Positions 16,811 to 25,516 of a stretch of DNA of 48,478 bases are shown piece by piece. Origin of the DNA: Lysobacteraceae bacterium (GTDB lineage: Bacteria; Pseudomonadota; Gammaproteobacteria; Xanthomonadales; BQJN01); NCBI GenBank assembly GCA_021604725.1, contig BQJN01000025.1, forward strand, positions 1 through 48,478. The letters run 5' to 3'. Below the pieces are notes generated by a model that saw nothing but the letters and a program-made list of their open reading frames with translations, did no database searches and was not told where the DNA came from. The stretch's first letter is position 1, and each line of letters starts with the position of its first letter. Both the position numbers and the translations under genes were made by a program.

Positions 16811-18022
16811 TCAATCGGTTGCTTTGACCTCAACGGAGCTGATATCGGTATTCAGTTGCTCGATCACTTGACGGGAGTGAGACAAAATTAAGTCGCCCGC
16901 GATTAGGGCAAGGACGACGGCGGTGACGGCTACTATGACCCGTGGGACATGAGCAGCCGCGAATAGCAATTGTAAGAGAGCCAGGGGAAGAACCAAGAAG
17001 GTACAAACACCCAGTACTCCGACCCAAGGAGCAGCATCATTTGGTTCTAAGACACTTGTAACGATCGACAAAGCGACTGGGACAAGCACATACAAGCCAG
17101 TCTTAAGTATGAATGCGAGTGGTCTCTGTAATGAATCTTCACGGAGCGTGCGAAAGGCCTTGCCTGAGTAAATCCGATTGATCAGAAAGAAGGTAACGAC
17201 CGCCAATACTTGTCCGGCGAAAACATACATAATTGGTGCCATTAGAACCACAAGCGCATTCTGAAGAATACTCATCTCGCTGCTCGCCGGATCTTCGGCG
17301 AAAAAATGATCCTCTAACACACCGATTGTGAAAACCAAGGATGCGATGCCGACGCCCCACCTCAGGCAGAAAAACATGGTCCGTCGCTGTTCTCGGATCG
17401 TGTCAAGCACCAGCACCCCCTCAGGTCTACAAAGTCTAAGTTTCCACGCTCGTCGATAGATACACGCTAGCAAAATGTAAAGCGCGATTGAGTCAGTGGC
17501 GTAGCTTTGGAGTTTGACACCCAAAAGCAGCACTATGGGCAGCGAAAATATGGTGTTGGCAAGAGAACTCCATTCGTAAATCACCGCCCGTACAAAACTC
17601 TCGGACGGGTGCCAGCCAACAAGCGCAAGAAAACTCAATGCCGAAAAAACGGACAAGATGAGGAGCACGGCCTCGCTTCTCAACGCTTTTAGCTCCTGAA
17701 TAAGGATCCGAGCAGACAATTTGCTCGGTGAAATTGTCGTCTCGATGTTCTCCTTCGAACTCATTTCTTTCGAGAACGACACGAGGAACCTGTCCGGCGT
17801 CGAGAGAACTCGACCCAGAATATGGAGCGCACTGGTTGCCGCCTCTAAGGCGGACCGAAGAAGTGGCAGGGCTCCATCCCTCATCGTGATGGCGAAAGAG
17901 CGAAGTCGTTGCTTGATGTTTTGCGCCAAAACTGTACCGGTGTCGAAAAACTGAAGTGGAAGTGTACGACAGCTTGCATTCCATGTGCCCTGTGTTGGAC
18001 ACCGACCAAAAGCTGGAAACAC
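16811..18022 (-). CDS. Polytopic membrane protein of unknown function
   Basis: Up to 403 residues. After a soluble N-terminal part of about 110 residues there are about eight hydrophobic segments (for example VLLILSVFSALSFLALVGW, then TIFSLPIVLLLGVKL, later VVLMAPIMYVFAGQVLAVV and VIVAVTAVVLALIAGDLIL). I recognise no transporter or enzyme motif. The start is uncertain: ATG 18022, 17884 (M47) and 17764 (M87) are all possible and none has a strong ribosome site. The first 46 residues are the least protein-like, so 17884 is attractive. It lies in the repeat-rich accessory region, without operon partners. Confidence 0.6.
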   Translation of the reverse strand: MFPAFGRCPTQGTWNASCRTLPLQFFDTGTVLAQNIKQRLRSFAITMRDGALPLLRSALEAATSALHILGRVLSTPDRFLVSFSKEMSSKENIETTISPSKLSARILIQELKALRSEAVLLILSVFSALSFLALVGWHPSESFVRAVIYEWSSLANTIFSLPIVLLLGVKLQSYATDSIALYILLACIYRRAWKLRLCRPEGVLVLDTIREQRRTMFFCLRWGVGIASLVFTIGVLEDHFFAEDPASSEMSILQNALVVLMAPIMYVFAGQVLAVVTFFLINRIYSGKAFRTLREDSLQRPLAFILKTGLYVLVPVALSIVTSVLEPNDAAPWVGVLGVCTFLVLPLALLQLLFAAAHVPRVIVAVTAVVLALIAGDLILSHSRQVIEQLNTDISSVEVKATD

Positions 18023-18340
18023 TGCTCACGCCACATCAAACACTTAGAGCCTTTCTTGGCTGAGTTTCTGGAAACAAAGCACACGCCGGTACCCCATTTT
18101 CTGCTAGGTGTCCGAAAATTGGAAACAAAACGTCAGAAATGTCCTATTGTTGGAAACATGGTGTCTGTTTGTCGGTTAATGAGAGTCTGCGCTGATCGGC
18201 CCTGACCGTCCGAGGTAATACTCCATACACACCAAAATGACAAATCGAGGGTGTCCCAACTCTTCTCCCCGATCATGGCAATACTCGACGACAGGCCACG
18301 GCAAACCCGCTAGACTCAATTTTTCTCCCGAGCAATACCA
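18023..18340. other. Intergenic region before the M28 peptidase
   Basis: 318 bases with no gene. It contains one member of the dispersed box (CAAATCGAGGGTGTCC at about 18241-18256) and three occurrences of TGGAAACA (about 18014, 18120 and 18154) of unknown meaning. Confidence 0.45.
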
Positions 18341-20050
18341 ATGAAACAACTCCCGCCGGGTTTCGTGTTCGCAATCGCATTGTATCCCTTACTAGCAATT
18401 GCTGAAGACGTCGATCTGCAAGCCATTCATCAGATCAAACAAGAGGCCTTTTATAACTCGAAGGTCATGGACTACATCCACGTAATCGCAGACGAGAACG
18501 GTCCACGAATGACCGGGTCCGAAGGCTATCGTCGCGCCGCCGAGCTTGCTCTAGTGGCGTACCGCGAAGCGGGTATCGAGAATGTAAGATTGGAAAACTG
18601 GGGAACATTCGGCCGCGGTTGGGATTGGTCCAGGGTCGCTGTCCAAATGAAAAAACCGCACGACACGACGTTGACAGCCTTTCCAGCTGATTACAGTGCT
18701 GCCACGGAAGGAGCGGTCGGTGGACCGGTGGTCTTCGCCCCTGTCTGGGAGTATGAGAGTGACGGCCCTGACAATGGCGACTTGGAAAAACTAGCTAATC
18801 AAATCGAAGCTTGGAAAGACAAGTACCGCGGCCAGTTGGGTGGGCGGGTGGTGATGCTCGATCACCCCAGCGAATTCGGGCTGCCGGAGGAATTGCCGGT
18901 CTTCCGTCTAGACGACGATGACCTTGCCGACATGAGTCAAACGGCCAGCTTTCATGGTCCTGTTGATCCTGGGCCGGTTCCCGACCTGATCTGGCCGCTG
19001 ACCGCCTATCCGATTGACAAGGAAAAAGCCTCTCGAGTCTGGGAGGTCATGCCTCTGGAGTTCGCGGTGGAACGCTGGGAGCTCGAGATCAAGGTCAACA
19101 ACCGTATTGTCGAATTTCTTCTCAAAGAGGGCGCCGTTGCGGTATTAAAGACCAGCTGGGCTAGTGGTGCCGGCGTAATCATGCAAAGTGATTACGGCTC
19201 GTACTTCGACAACGACCCGATCGCTCCGCCGTCTGTCGTACTTATGCCCGAGCAATACAACCGAATCCACCGACTGCTTATGCGCGACGTTCCGGTCGAG
19301 CTTGAGATTGAGGTAGATGCAAGATTCTATCCAGAGGCGACCGGCACCAATGTGATGGCTGAAATTCCAGGCACCGACCGAGCCGATGAGGTTGTTATGC
19401 TAGGTGCGCATTTCGATTCCTGGCAGAGCGCAACAGGCGCAACAGATAACGCCTCGGGCAGTGCCGTCGTTATGGAAGCCATGCGTATTTTGAAGACCCT
19501 GAACCTACCAATGCGTCGCACCGTGCGAGCTGGCTTGTGGGACGGTGAGGAACAATGCCTATGCGGCTCACGCGCCTATGTTGCCGAACATTTCGCCGAC
19601 CCGGTGAGCATGCAACTGAAACCCGGGCACGAAACACTATCAGCGTATTTCAATCTGGATAACGGCGGCGGAAAAATTCGCGGCGTGTACCTGCAGCAAA
19701 ACGACATGGCGCGACCGATTTTCAGTGCCTGGTTGGAGCCATTCAGCGACTTGGGAGTCAGCACCGTCACCATCGTCAATACCACCGGCACAGACCACTT
19801 GTCCTTCAACGCCGTAGGATTGCCGGGCTTTAGCTTTGTTCAAGACCCTTTGGACTATTCCTTGAACACTCACCACTCCAATGTCGATCATGTCGACCAC
19901 CTGGTTCCTGGCGATCTGATGCAGGCCGCCGCCGTGATGGCCGCCACCGTCTACCACGCCGCAAACCGAGAAGAAATGATTCCTCGAAAGCAATTACCGC
20001 CTGCATTGCCAGAAAAGAATCCACTGCCGGAAATCTTGCGGGGAGGGTAG
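18341..20050 (+). CDS. Secreted M28-family zinc metallopeptidase (carboxypeptidase Q-like)
   Basis: 569 residues. Signal peptide at about 1-21 (FVFAIALYPLLAIA|ED). The N-terminal lid/PA-like region (to about 330) is followed by the M28 catalytic domain with two-zinc ligands: His357 in LGAHFDSW, bridging Asp369 in GATDNASGSA, catalytic Glu403 and ligand Glu404 in DGEEQ, Asp440 in FNLDNGGG, and His511/512 in THHSNVD. All ligands are present. It should hydrolyse peptides or dipeptides in the periplasm or outside the cell. The layout matches plasma glutamate carboxypeptidase/CPQ-like proteins. It is a single gene. Confidence 0.93.
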   Translation: MKQLPPGFVFAIALYPLLAIAEDVDLQAIHQIKQEAFYNSKVMDYIHVIADENGPRMTGSEGYRRAAELALVAYREAGIENVRLENWGTFGRGWDWSRVAVQMKKPHDTTLTAFPADYSAATEGAVGGPVVFAPVWEYESDGPDNGDLEKLANQIEAWKDKYRGQLGGRVVMLDHPSEFGLPEELPVFRLDDDDLADMSQTASFHGPVDPGPVPDLIWPLTAYPIDKEKASRVWEVMPLEFAVERWELEIKVNNRIVEFLLKEGAVAVLKTSWASGAGVIMQSDYGSYFDNDPIAPPSVVLMPEQYNRIHRLLMRDVPVELEIEVDARFYPEATGTNVMAEIPGTDRADEVVMLGAHFDSWQSATGATDNASGSAVVMEAMRILKTLNLPMRRTVRAGLWDGEEQCLCGSRAYVAEHFADPVSMQLKPGHETLSAYFNLDNGGGKIRGVYLQQNDMARPIFSAWLEPFSDLGVSTVTIVNTTGTDHLSFNAVGLPGFSFVQDPLDYSLNTHHSNVDHVDHLVPGDLMQAAAVMAATVYHAANREEMIPRKQLPPALPEKNPLPEILRGG

Positions 20051-20294
20051 GCCTAAAGCGTTGCCTGGTGCACGGTTTGTGGCCCTCCACAAAAGCTGGA
20101 ACGAGACAGAAAATGCCACCTCGAACAACCCTTTGCTAGCTAATGAAGTTCGAAACTTAGCAATCCCACACAAGGAGGAATTGCGGACATATGTATGAAC
20201 AATGGAGTCACTCCGTGTACAAGTCAGGCGGGAGATTTCCTTAACTCGCGACACTAACAAGGAACAGGGGGACCACTATTTAGAGGGAAACCTT

Positions 20295-20681
20295 ATGAGC
20301 GCTTCAACCCAATCGCCTGCACACAGTTGCCCGGACTTCAATGTCGAAGAGGTGTGCTCCCAGCTGGAATCGATGGCCAGCTCCGCGGAAGAAAAATCGG
20401 AAATGACGGCCGCCCGAACGATGATCGCGCATGAGGTCAATAGACTCAACGAGGGAATTCGGCAATTCCAACAATCCACGTCGAGCAGCTCGCGGTGTCG
20501 TCGTTGGACCACAACGCACTGTGCTAGCAGCGGTGGGCTCTTGCCGTACAGTTTGCCATACGCTCAAGCAAATGCGGGTAGAGTGTTGGTGGGGTGGGGC
20601 GGCAGCAGCTGCGTTCAGGTTGGCCGATGCCGTATTTGTTTCCACTATGAGTGCCGAGTTGATCGCATTTCGCCAGACTGA
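20295..20681 (+). pseudogene. Possible gene remnant (N-terminal ~60 residues plausible)
   Basis: From ATG 20295 the frame begins MSASTQSPAHSCPDFNVEE and continues with a helical, well-formed stretch (EEKSEMTAARTMIAHEVNRL) for about 60 residues. It then turns into Ser/Cys/Arg-rich sequence unlike a natural protein, which suggests a frameshift or junction near 20480. The ribosome site is poor. The parent family is not recognised. Confidence 0.25.
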
Positions 20682-20740
20682 TTGTTTGAGACTTGCCTTG
20701 TCACGCCCAGCGAGGCGTTGGCAACAACGGCAGTGACTGA

Positions 20741-20768
20741 TTGGACACCCACATGCCTGGATGTCCAA
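20741..20768 (-). other. Hairpin downstream of the TPR-like gene
   Basis: TTGGACA (20741-20747) pairs with TGTCCAA (20762-20768). It shares the core CTGGATGTCCA with the hairpin at 16768-16799. There is no T-run. It lies 97 bases past the stop of the - strand TPR-like gene. Confidence 0.45.
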
Positions 20769-20864
20769 CAGTCGAGTTGGAATTCGTCCAAGAGCTCCGA
20801 TTTTTGTCGATGCTGTCAAAACCAATAACTTTTCATAATTGGTATTATCATAAGCTATCGCTCT

Positions 20865-22382
20865 CTATTTAATTGGCCGACGGGCTCGCTCAATGAGCAA
20901 TTCTAACTCTTTGTTCGAATGCCCGCGTGAGCACTCAATCGCGGCTGAGAAAAGTCGTTCAGCAAGCTCCACATCGTTAACGCGATACAACTCTTGGCCG
21001 TGAAACGCCAATGCTGTGGAAAGCTCAGTGGCGAGACCATTCTCTTTGAAGAACTGTTCCGCTTTTTGATACCGGCGGTTGCCCTCAGTCACGTCGTTTG
21101 ATCTAAAGGCGACCATTCCCTTGGTGGCTTCAATCACGGCGCATTCGTGTCGATCCAAGCTCACGATATCCCGCAACCGCTTCTCAGCGTCACCGATCTT
21201 TCCGCAATAAATTTCTGCAACGGCACGATTGTTTTTAAGCATCGCGTCATTTGGCCGCAATTCGAGGCCTTTCCGACAGAGATCTTCCGCCGCTGCTCCA
21301 TCGCCAAGCGCGACAAGGGCCATATGGGTAGCTTCACGATAAGGTCGCAAAGAGAATGGTTCTACTTTCATCCACTCCCCACAGTGTTTGAGCGCATCGG
21401 TGTAGTTTCCAGAGCTTCTGCTCGCATACATTAGTCCTTCAGCCGAGCGTGCCCCAGATTGAAGTGTTTCCGGTTGACCTAACACGAGCTTCTCATGATA
21501 AGTCAGCCATGACGCCTGAGCGAAGGCGTTCGCGTTACCACCAACCATGCTCGCCTCAATGTGCTTTCGAGCAACCTTGTCCTTTCCACTCTTAATATTT
21601 AGCGTCCCAATCGCTGACCGCAGTTCAGTTGAGTGCTCATTTGACCACTGCATGGATTGCAATTTTCTGACTGCGAAGTCCACGCTTCGTGAAGGTTTTT
21701 CGGCTACTTGTGAAGTCGCCACCTCGCAAGCCAGAAGCCATGGGTCATGTTTCAGTGCTGGGTGATTCAGTACGAGCCAATGAGCTCGGTCCGGCTCATG
21801 CAAATGCGCGTATAGCCTTACGGCAGCTCGCACAATCGCGCGATTCAACGGACTCAACCCTAACGCCACTGTCATGCACCTATCGGCCTTTGCGTTCTGA
21901 CCTATCGTGCAAAAGGCCAGAGCCAAGTCACACCAACTTAGCGGCAGGTTTGGGTGGTCTCGCAGCTTTGCCCTCAAGCTTGCTATCGACCTCTTAGTAC
22001 CGGCAACTGATAGGTCAGATAGATCGTTAACCATCGCCTGGTCGTGCGTCACCCCTAGCGAAGATGGCATTGTGGAAACTATGGAAATATCGCTCCTGTC
22101 GCTCAGATTACGCTGGATTTCTGTCTTCATAGCGAACACGTCGAGTTCGCTAGATCCAGACAATAGGGCCGATTCAATCGCCCTGACGGCATTATGAATT
22201 TGTTTGTTTCTAAGAAACGTATCAAATTCCTCTTTAGCCCTTTGCCTTAGGTCGTCCATGTGTGGAAGGTAAGTGTAGTTCTTTGATTCTCGTGGTGCTG
22301 GAGAAGCTTCTGCTCCGCCCACCTTTCCCATTGGCAGCCAGATAGGCAACACATTCCTTTCTGAGGTTTCCGGTGTATTCAT
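20865..22382 (-). CDS. TPR-like helical repeat protein, last gene of the kinase operon
   Basis: 505 residues from ATG 22382, which overlaps the kinase stop as ATGA. An upstream in-frame start (22424) would sit inside the kinase gene. No signal or transmembrane segment. Residues from about 150 on are TPR-like helix pairs: WCDLALAFCTIGQNAKADRC, later GNYTDALKHCGEW, AAEDLCRKGLELRPNDAMLK, and ELYRVNDVELAERLFSAAIE. The first ~130 residues are charged and Ser-rich. I infer a scaffold or substrate adaptor for the kinase, because the coupling implies a fixed stoichiometry. No enzymatic motif is visible. Confidence 0.8.
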   Translation of the reverse strand: MNTPETSERNVLPIWLPMGKVGGAEASPAPRESKNYTYLPHMDDLRQRAKEEFDTFLRNKQIHNAVRAIESALLSGSSELDVFAMKTEIQRNLSDRSDISIVSTMPSSLGVTHDQAMVNDLSDLSVAGTKRSIASLRAKLRDHPNLPLSWCDLALAFCTIGQNAKADRCMTVALGLSPLNRAIVRAAVRLYAHLHEPDRAHWLVLNHPALKHDPWLLACEVATSQVAEKPSRSVDFAVRKLQSMQWSNEHSTELRSAIGTLNIKSGKDKVARKHIEASMVGGNANAFAQASWLTYHEKLVLGQPETLQSGARSAEGLMYASRSSGNYTDALKHCGEWMKVEPFSLRPYREATHMALVALGDGAAAEDLCRKGLELRPNDAMLKNNRAVAEIYCGKIGDAEKRLRDIVSLDRHECAVIEATKGMVAFRSNDVTEGNRRYQKAEQFFKENGLATELSTALAFHGQELYRVNDVELAERLFSAAIECSRGHSNKELELLIERARRPIK

Positions 22383-23467
22383 GACTCTTGTCTTGCTTTG
22401 CCAACAGCAAGCGCCACCTCGCAACTGCGACTCAGTCGGTCGAAGAATGATACGAACTTCTCAAGTGAATAGGGGTTGCCGTTTGTTCGCCTGAGTCCAT
22501 GAACCCCTCGGCGTAATGGGTCGGGGTCGCATAATGCCAAGACGGCCTTTTTGACGTCTTGTTCGATCTCCGGGGTAGGACCAACGATAGCATCGTTTAC
22601 AACTTTGATGGACGCTTCACGGAGGATCGGAATTAGCTCTGCATATTCGCCATATTGACACCACTGATTTGGTTGTTGGCCCTCCGGAAGAAAACATAAC
22701 ACACTGAAACTAAAACTATGCCAATCCTCAAACAGACTGTATTCCCGATTAAGGAAACATCTAAACAACAGAGAACCCAGCGAATAGCAGTCGTACGCGA
22801 AATGACGCACTCTGCTGTCAAGAGGTTTGTAGCCATACTGAGCTTCAGGTGGAGCGACATCCACAGCTCCAATAACAGGGTACTCATCGTGGGGCACCGA
22901 ACCTGAAGACCGCACAAAAGAAGCTGATCCAAAGTCACAGATCTTTGTTCTTCCGCACGCATTTCCTTGCACCGTGTTTCTGAAGCTCAGGTCGTGGTGA
23001 GCAATACCGTTTGTGTGCAATTGCCTCAACGCCGCAGCGATACCATGAAGAGTCTTGACTCTCTCTACTGGCGTTTGGTGGGCCGGAATTGGTGATCTCG
23101 ACCTGTTTTTCTCAAAGTCGTAGACGAGGTAGTGGACAATGTTCCCGAATATTTTTGCTTTGTCATGGTCTAAGATCGACACTACGCGCGATAGCGTCTT
23201 ACACCGTGACGCGATTTCCCTTTCGTTCACGAACTCCTGAACCATATTCTGAAGACGGTCAACATCACCCGCATGATCTTCATGTCTGAAGTCAACGGCT
23301 TTGACAAAGACTGCCTTGTCTCCGTTTTTTGTGTCAACGGCGTGATAGCACCCTGTCCTTGATCGTCGCTCGCCATCGGGCTGAACAGTTGCTAGCTCTT
23401 CCAGCAATTTGTAACGACCATTAAGGGTCTCACCAACGAGAGCGTCGGCACCGCGAATACCCGTCAA
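22379..23467 (-). CDS. Ser/Thr protein kinase-like protein
   Basis: 362 residues covering a eukaryotic-type kinase fold. Visible: Lys56 (VFVKAVDF), alpha-C Glu near 82-84, catalytic loop HHDLSFRN at 157-164 (Asp159, Asn164), Mg-binding CDFG at 177-180, APPE at 205-208 and the F-helix Asp226. The usual catalytic-loop Lys (HRDLKxxN) is Ser, and the Gly-rich loop is replaced by a longer Arg-rich segment (about 26-40), so activity is likely but nucleotide grip is atypical. The protein is soluble. It starts with TTG at 23467, overlapping the stop of the membrane-protein gene as TTGA, and ends overlapping the TPR gene, so it is tightly coupled on both sides. Confidence 0.88.
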   Translation of the reverse strand: MTGIRGADALVGETLNGRYKLLEELATVQPDGERRSRTGCYHAVDTKNGDKAVFVKAVDFRHEDHAGDVDRLQNMVQEFVNEREIASRCKTLSRVVSILDHDKAKIFGNIVHYLVYDFEKNRSRSPIPAHQTPVERVKTLHGIAAALRQLHTNGIAHHDLSFRNTVQGNACGRTKICDFGSASFVRSSGSVPHDEYPVIGAVDVAPPEAQYGYKPLDSRVRHFAYDCYSLGSLLFRCFLNREYSLFEDWHSFSFSVLCFLPEGQQPNQWCQYGEYAELIPILREASIKVVNDAIVGPTPEIEQDVKKAVLALCDPDPLRRGVHGLRRTNGNPYSLEKFVSFFDRLSRSCEVALAVGKARQES

Positions 23468-23748
23468 CTGCCCTCTCCGTTGTTTGTGCCAGAAGACCCG
23501 AAGTAGTATCCCAAAACCAATGTTGCCAATGGTAAAAGTACATCCGAAAGGCCAAAAATTGCTTCTAAGGCGCTTGCCCTAGCGTCAGGAGTTTCAGCGC
23601 CGTACAACATGGCGAAAGCAGCTAAGCTTACGTAAAGTGCTACAAAGCCAAGCACAAAATACGCGAGGTTCATCCGTACCCGATCTGTATCAACCGGGAC
23701 AATGTTGTACTCCATCGCTTCCGTTCGAATATTTCTGTCGTTACTCAT
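23464..23748 (-). CDS. Small two-helix membrane protein in the kinase operon
   Basis: 94 residues. A polar N-terminus (about 1-25), helix 1 at about 27-49 (NLAYFVLGFVALYVSLAAF), a short acidic linker (AETPDARASALEAIFG), helix 2 at about 67-84 (DVLLPLATLVLGYYFG) and a Ser/Gly/Asn tail. GGGA lies about nine bases before ATG 23748. No family is recognised. Coupling to the kinase suggests a membrane anchor, sensor or effector for it; a pore-forming effector is possible but not shown by sequence. Confidence 0.7.
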   Translation of the reverse strand: MSNDRNIRTEAMEYNIVPVDTDRVRMNLAYFVLGFVALYVSLAAFAMLYGAETPDARASALEAIFGLSDVLLPLATLVLGYYFGSSGTNNGEGS

Positions 23749-23762
23749 AGAAAAGTCCCTGC

Positions 23763-23966
23763 CTAAATGATGACTCTCTCCCTTTCATCTCCTTTCTCCA
23801 AGTAAATCTCTTTTCCGGAGTTGGACGCTTCTGAAAGAATCGCCAACAGTTTTAGGGCCATTCTGAGTACTTCGGTATTAGTCGTCGCTCCTGTGTTTTT
23901 GCGGATCATGTCAATCGCCTTCATTGTGTTTTCATCGAAGCGATATGTAGTTGTGTGTTTGCTCAT
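23763..23966 (-). CDS. Ribbon-helix-helix (CopG/Arc-like) DNA-binding protein
   Basis: 67 residues. TTTYRFDENTMKAIDMIRKN followed by TGATTNTEVLRMALKLLA is the strand-helix-helix pattern of RHH repressors, with the conserved turn TGATTNTEV. It is the first gene of a four-gene - strand unit, 14 bases before the membrane-protein gene. A 7-base inverted repeat (TATATCA/TGATATA) 36-63 bases upstream of its start is a likely autoregulatory operator. The start codon has no strong ribosome site. Confidence 0.75.
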   Translation of the reverse strand: MSKHTTTYRFDENTMKAIDMIRKNTGATTNTEVLRMALKLLAILSEASNSGKEIYLEKGDERERVII

Positions 23967-24001
23967 CGTGGGCTAGGCCTGTGTTGTAAAGCACTTTGGT
24001 G

Positions 24002-24029
24002 TATATCAAACATATGTCTTTATGATATA
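24002..24029 (-). promoter_or_regulatory. Candidate operator/promoter of the RHH-kinase operon
   Basis: TATATCA (24002-24008) and TGATATA (24023-24029) form a 7-base inverted repeat around an internal palindrome ACATATGT, in a very AT-rich stretch upstream of the RHH gene. The half-site TATATCA also occurs at 25505-25511 in front of the recombinase. Confidence 0.5.
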
Positions 24030-24172
24030 TTTTTCAAGCTAGCGAGATGGTTGAGATGGGACCAACGCAGATCCTCGATCTTCTGGTCGTCGATCCGGAC
24101 ATCGCGCGAGAACTTGTCGAAATGACTCACTAGCTGGCTTCACCGGTGCCGTAGGCGCTCTGCCAATGGTTT

Positions 24173-25432
24173 CTAAGTCTCAGACCTCTTAGCTATTCGC
24201 AATGTTTCATGATGACGCACTGAGTTGTTTGAGTGGTCGTAACCCAAAGTAGTATCAAGAGAAGCATGCCCCATGTTTTCCTTCACCAACCGAATACTCA
24301 ATCCCGCGTCAACCAGGTCAGTGGCATAGGTATGACGAAGCCAGTGCGCCGAAGCGTGCTTCAACGCATGTAAATCGCTTGCCATTTCAGACGACTCGCT
24401 AGAGGAGGGCAGTGAAACCAATCGTTCCTCAAGGTAGTCATGCGCCCGAGCGAACAGGCTCTTGGTGGATCGATAAATCTGATTCTCCCCAACGCCCTTT
24501 GTCCCTCTGATGCTTAGCAGCAGAGGCGTTTCTTCGCTAGGTACCGGATAGTCACCAGGCACGCCCAAGATTCGCCGATACTCCACCAATGTCCGTAACA
24601 GCGCATCCGGCACCGGGATGTGCCGTTCTTTTTTTCCCTTGCCAATGGTTCTAAACCACCACTGGTTGCGCTTGCTGTAGAAGTCGCCCATGGTGCCGCC
24701 GGCAACCTCACTAATGCGCAGTCCCAGGTAGTAGAACAAGTCGATGGTGTAGCGGGCTCGAATGGCTTTCAAACGCTGTCGCTCGGTTTCTTCGGGCATT
24801 GCGGCAATCACCGCATCGATCGCTTGTTTCGCGTGGCGGCCAAGAACACGCTCCACCTTCTTTTCTCCCGCCTGGCGTGTGTCTCTGGTGAGTCGTCCGA
24901 GCTGGAACGCCGATGCCCGCAGGTAGTCTGCATTGATAAGGTAAGTGGACAGACTCTTGACCGCAGCGATCGCCGCTTTGACGCTTGAGTCGCTTAAGTG
25001 GGCGCTTCTGAAAGGGCGCCAATGTGGATTGATCGTTCCATTAGGAAGCCATAGGTTGACCGGTACGCCTTTTACTCTGGGCTGAACGAAGCTCTTTGGT
25101 GGCGACCTGAGAAAGATTTCGTAGTTCAGCGCGTCGCTTCGATCCAGGCTCGACATTGGCTTGAGTGCAAAGTAGCGACAAAAGAGCAGCAGCCGTATGC
25201 ATTCCTTCTCATAGGCTCGCACGGTATGCGGACTGCCAACGCGCGCTTTGTCGACCAGGAAACACCGAACAGCTTCCAAGTCATTATTGGCACGGATCAA
25301 GGGAGGTCTATCTGGGTCGAGGTTACGGTAGATGCCATTGACGCCGAGTAGGTCCTCGCACTCGTTGGAAATCGGCAACGTCAATTCCTTGAAAACCCTC
25401 AACGGCAACAACTCGGGTGTCGGCGCTGTTGG
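24173..25432 (-). CDS. Tyrosine recombinase/integrase
   Basis: 419 residues from ATG 25432, which has AGGAA four bases upstream; a TTG at 25465 would add eleven residues without a ribosome site. The N-terminal SAM-like core-binding domain (about 45-180) contains TVRAYEKECIRLLLFCRYFA. The catalytic domain has Arg239 (YLGLRISEV), a Lys in GKGKKERHIPVP, His363-x-x-Arg366 (HWLRH), His389 (NMGH) and nucleophile Tyr398 (LGYDH). All catalytic residues are present. It cuts and rejoins DNA through a 3'-phosphotyrosine. No att sites or prophage genes could be identified. The kinase operon follows on the same strand, separated by about 200 bases. Confidence 0.93.
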   Translation of the reverse strand, partial: PTAPTPELLPLRVFKELTLPISNECEDLLGVNGIYRNLDPDRPPLIRANNDLEAVRCFLVDKARVGSPHTVRAYEKECIRLLLFCRYFALKPMSSLDRSDALNYEIFLRSPPKSFVQPRVKGVPVNLWLPNGTINPHWRPFRSAHLSDSSVKAAIAAVKSLSTYLINADYLRASAFQLGRLTRDTRQAGEKKVERVLGRHAKQAIDAVIAAMPEETERQRLKAIRARYTIDLFYYLGLRISEVAGGTMGDFYSKRNQWWFRTIGKGKKERHIPVPDALLRTLVEYRRILGVPGDYPVPSEETPLLLSIRGTKGVGENQIYRSTKSLFARAHDYLEERLVSLPSSSESSEMASDLHALKHASAHWLRHTYATDLVDAGLSIRLVKENMGHASLDTTLGYDHSNNSVRHHETLRIAKRSET

Positions 25433-25504
25433 CATCAGTTCCTGTGAGTGTGTCGAGTCGTCCAAAATTAGACCAAGTTCAACTCAAAAATACGTGTGTG
25501 AAAG

Positions 25505-25516
25505 TATATCATGATA
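25505..25516 (-). promoter_or_regulatory. Palindrome upstream of the recombinase
   Basis: TATATCATGATA contains the palindrome TATCATGATA and the TATATCA half-site found upstream of the RHH gene. It lies about 75 bases before ATG 25432, in promoter position. Confidence 0.4.

Larger units (their letters stand above)
20051..20864. other. Intergenic region after the M28 peptidase
   Basis: About 800 bases. It includes a possible coding remnant at 20295-20681, an AAGGAGG at about 20171 that precedes only a 17-codon frame (ATG 20190), a hairpin at 20741-20768, and a GGGGAGGG octamer at 20040-20047 straddling its left edge (KOPS orientation towards dif). I see no intact gene. Confidence 0.45.

Noticed and set aside
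20304..20825. 173-codon - strand frame overlapping the 20295 remnant
   Set aside because: Skewed composition (Cys/Arg/Ser-rich) and no ribosome site. It is an antisense shadow.
24047..24133. 28-codon frame upstream of the RHH gene on the + strand (MVEMGPTQILDLLVVDPDIA...)
   Set aside because: Peptide-like composition, but no ribosome site and no homologue recognised. It could be a fragment of a lost gene.
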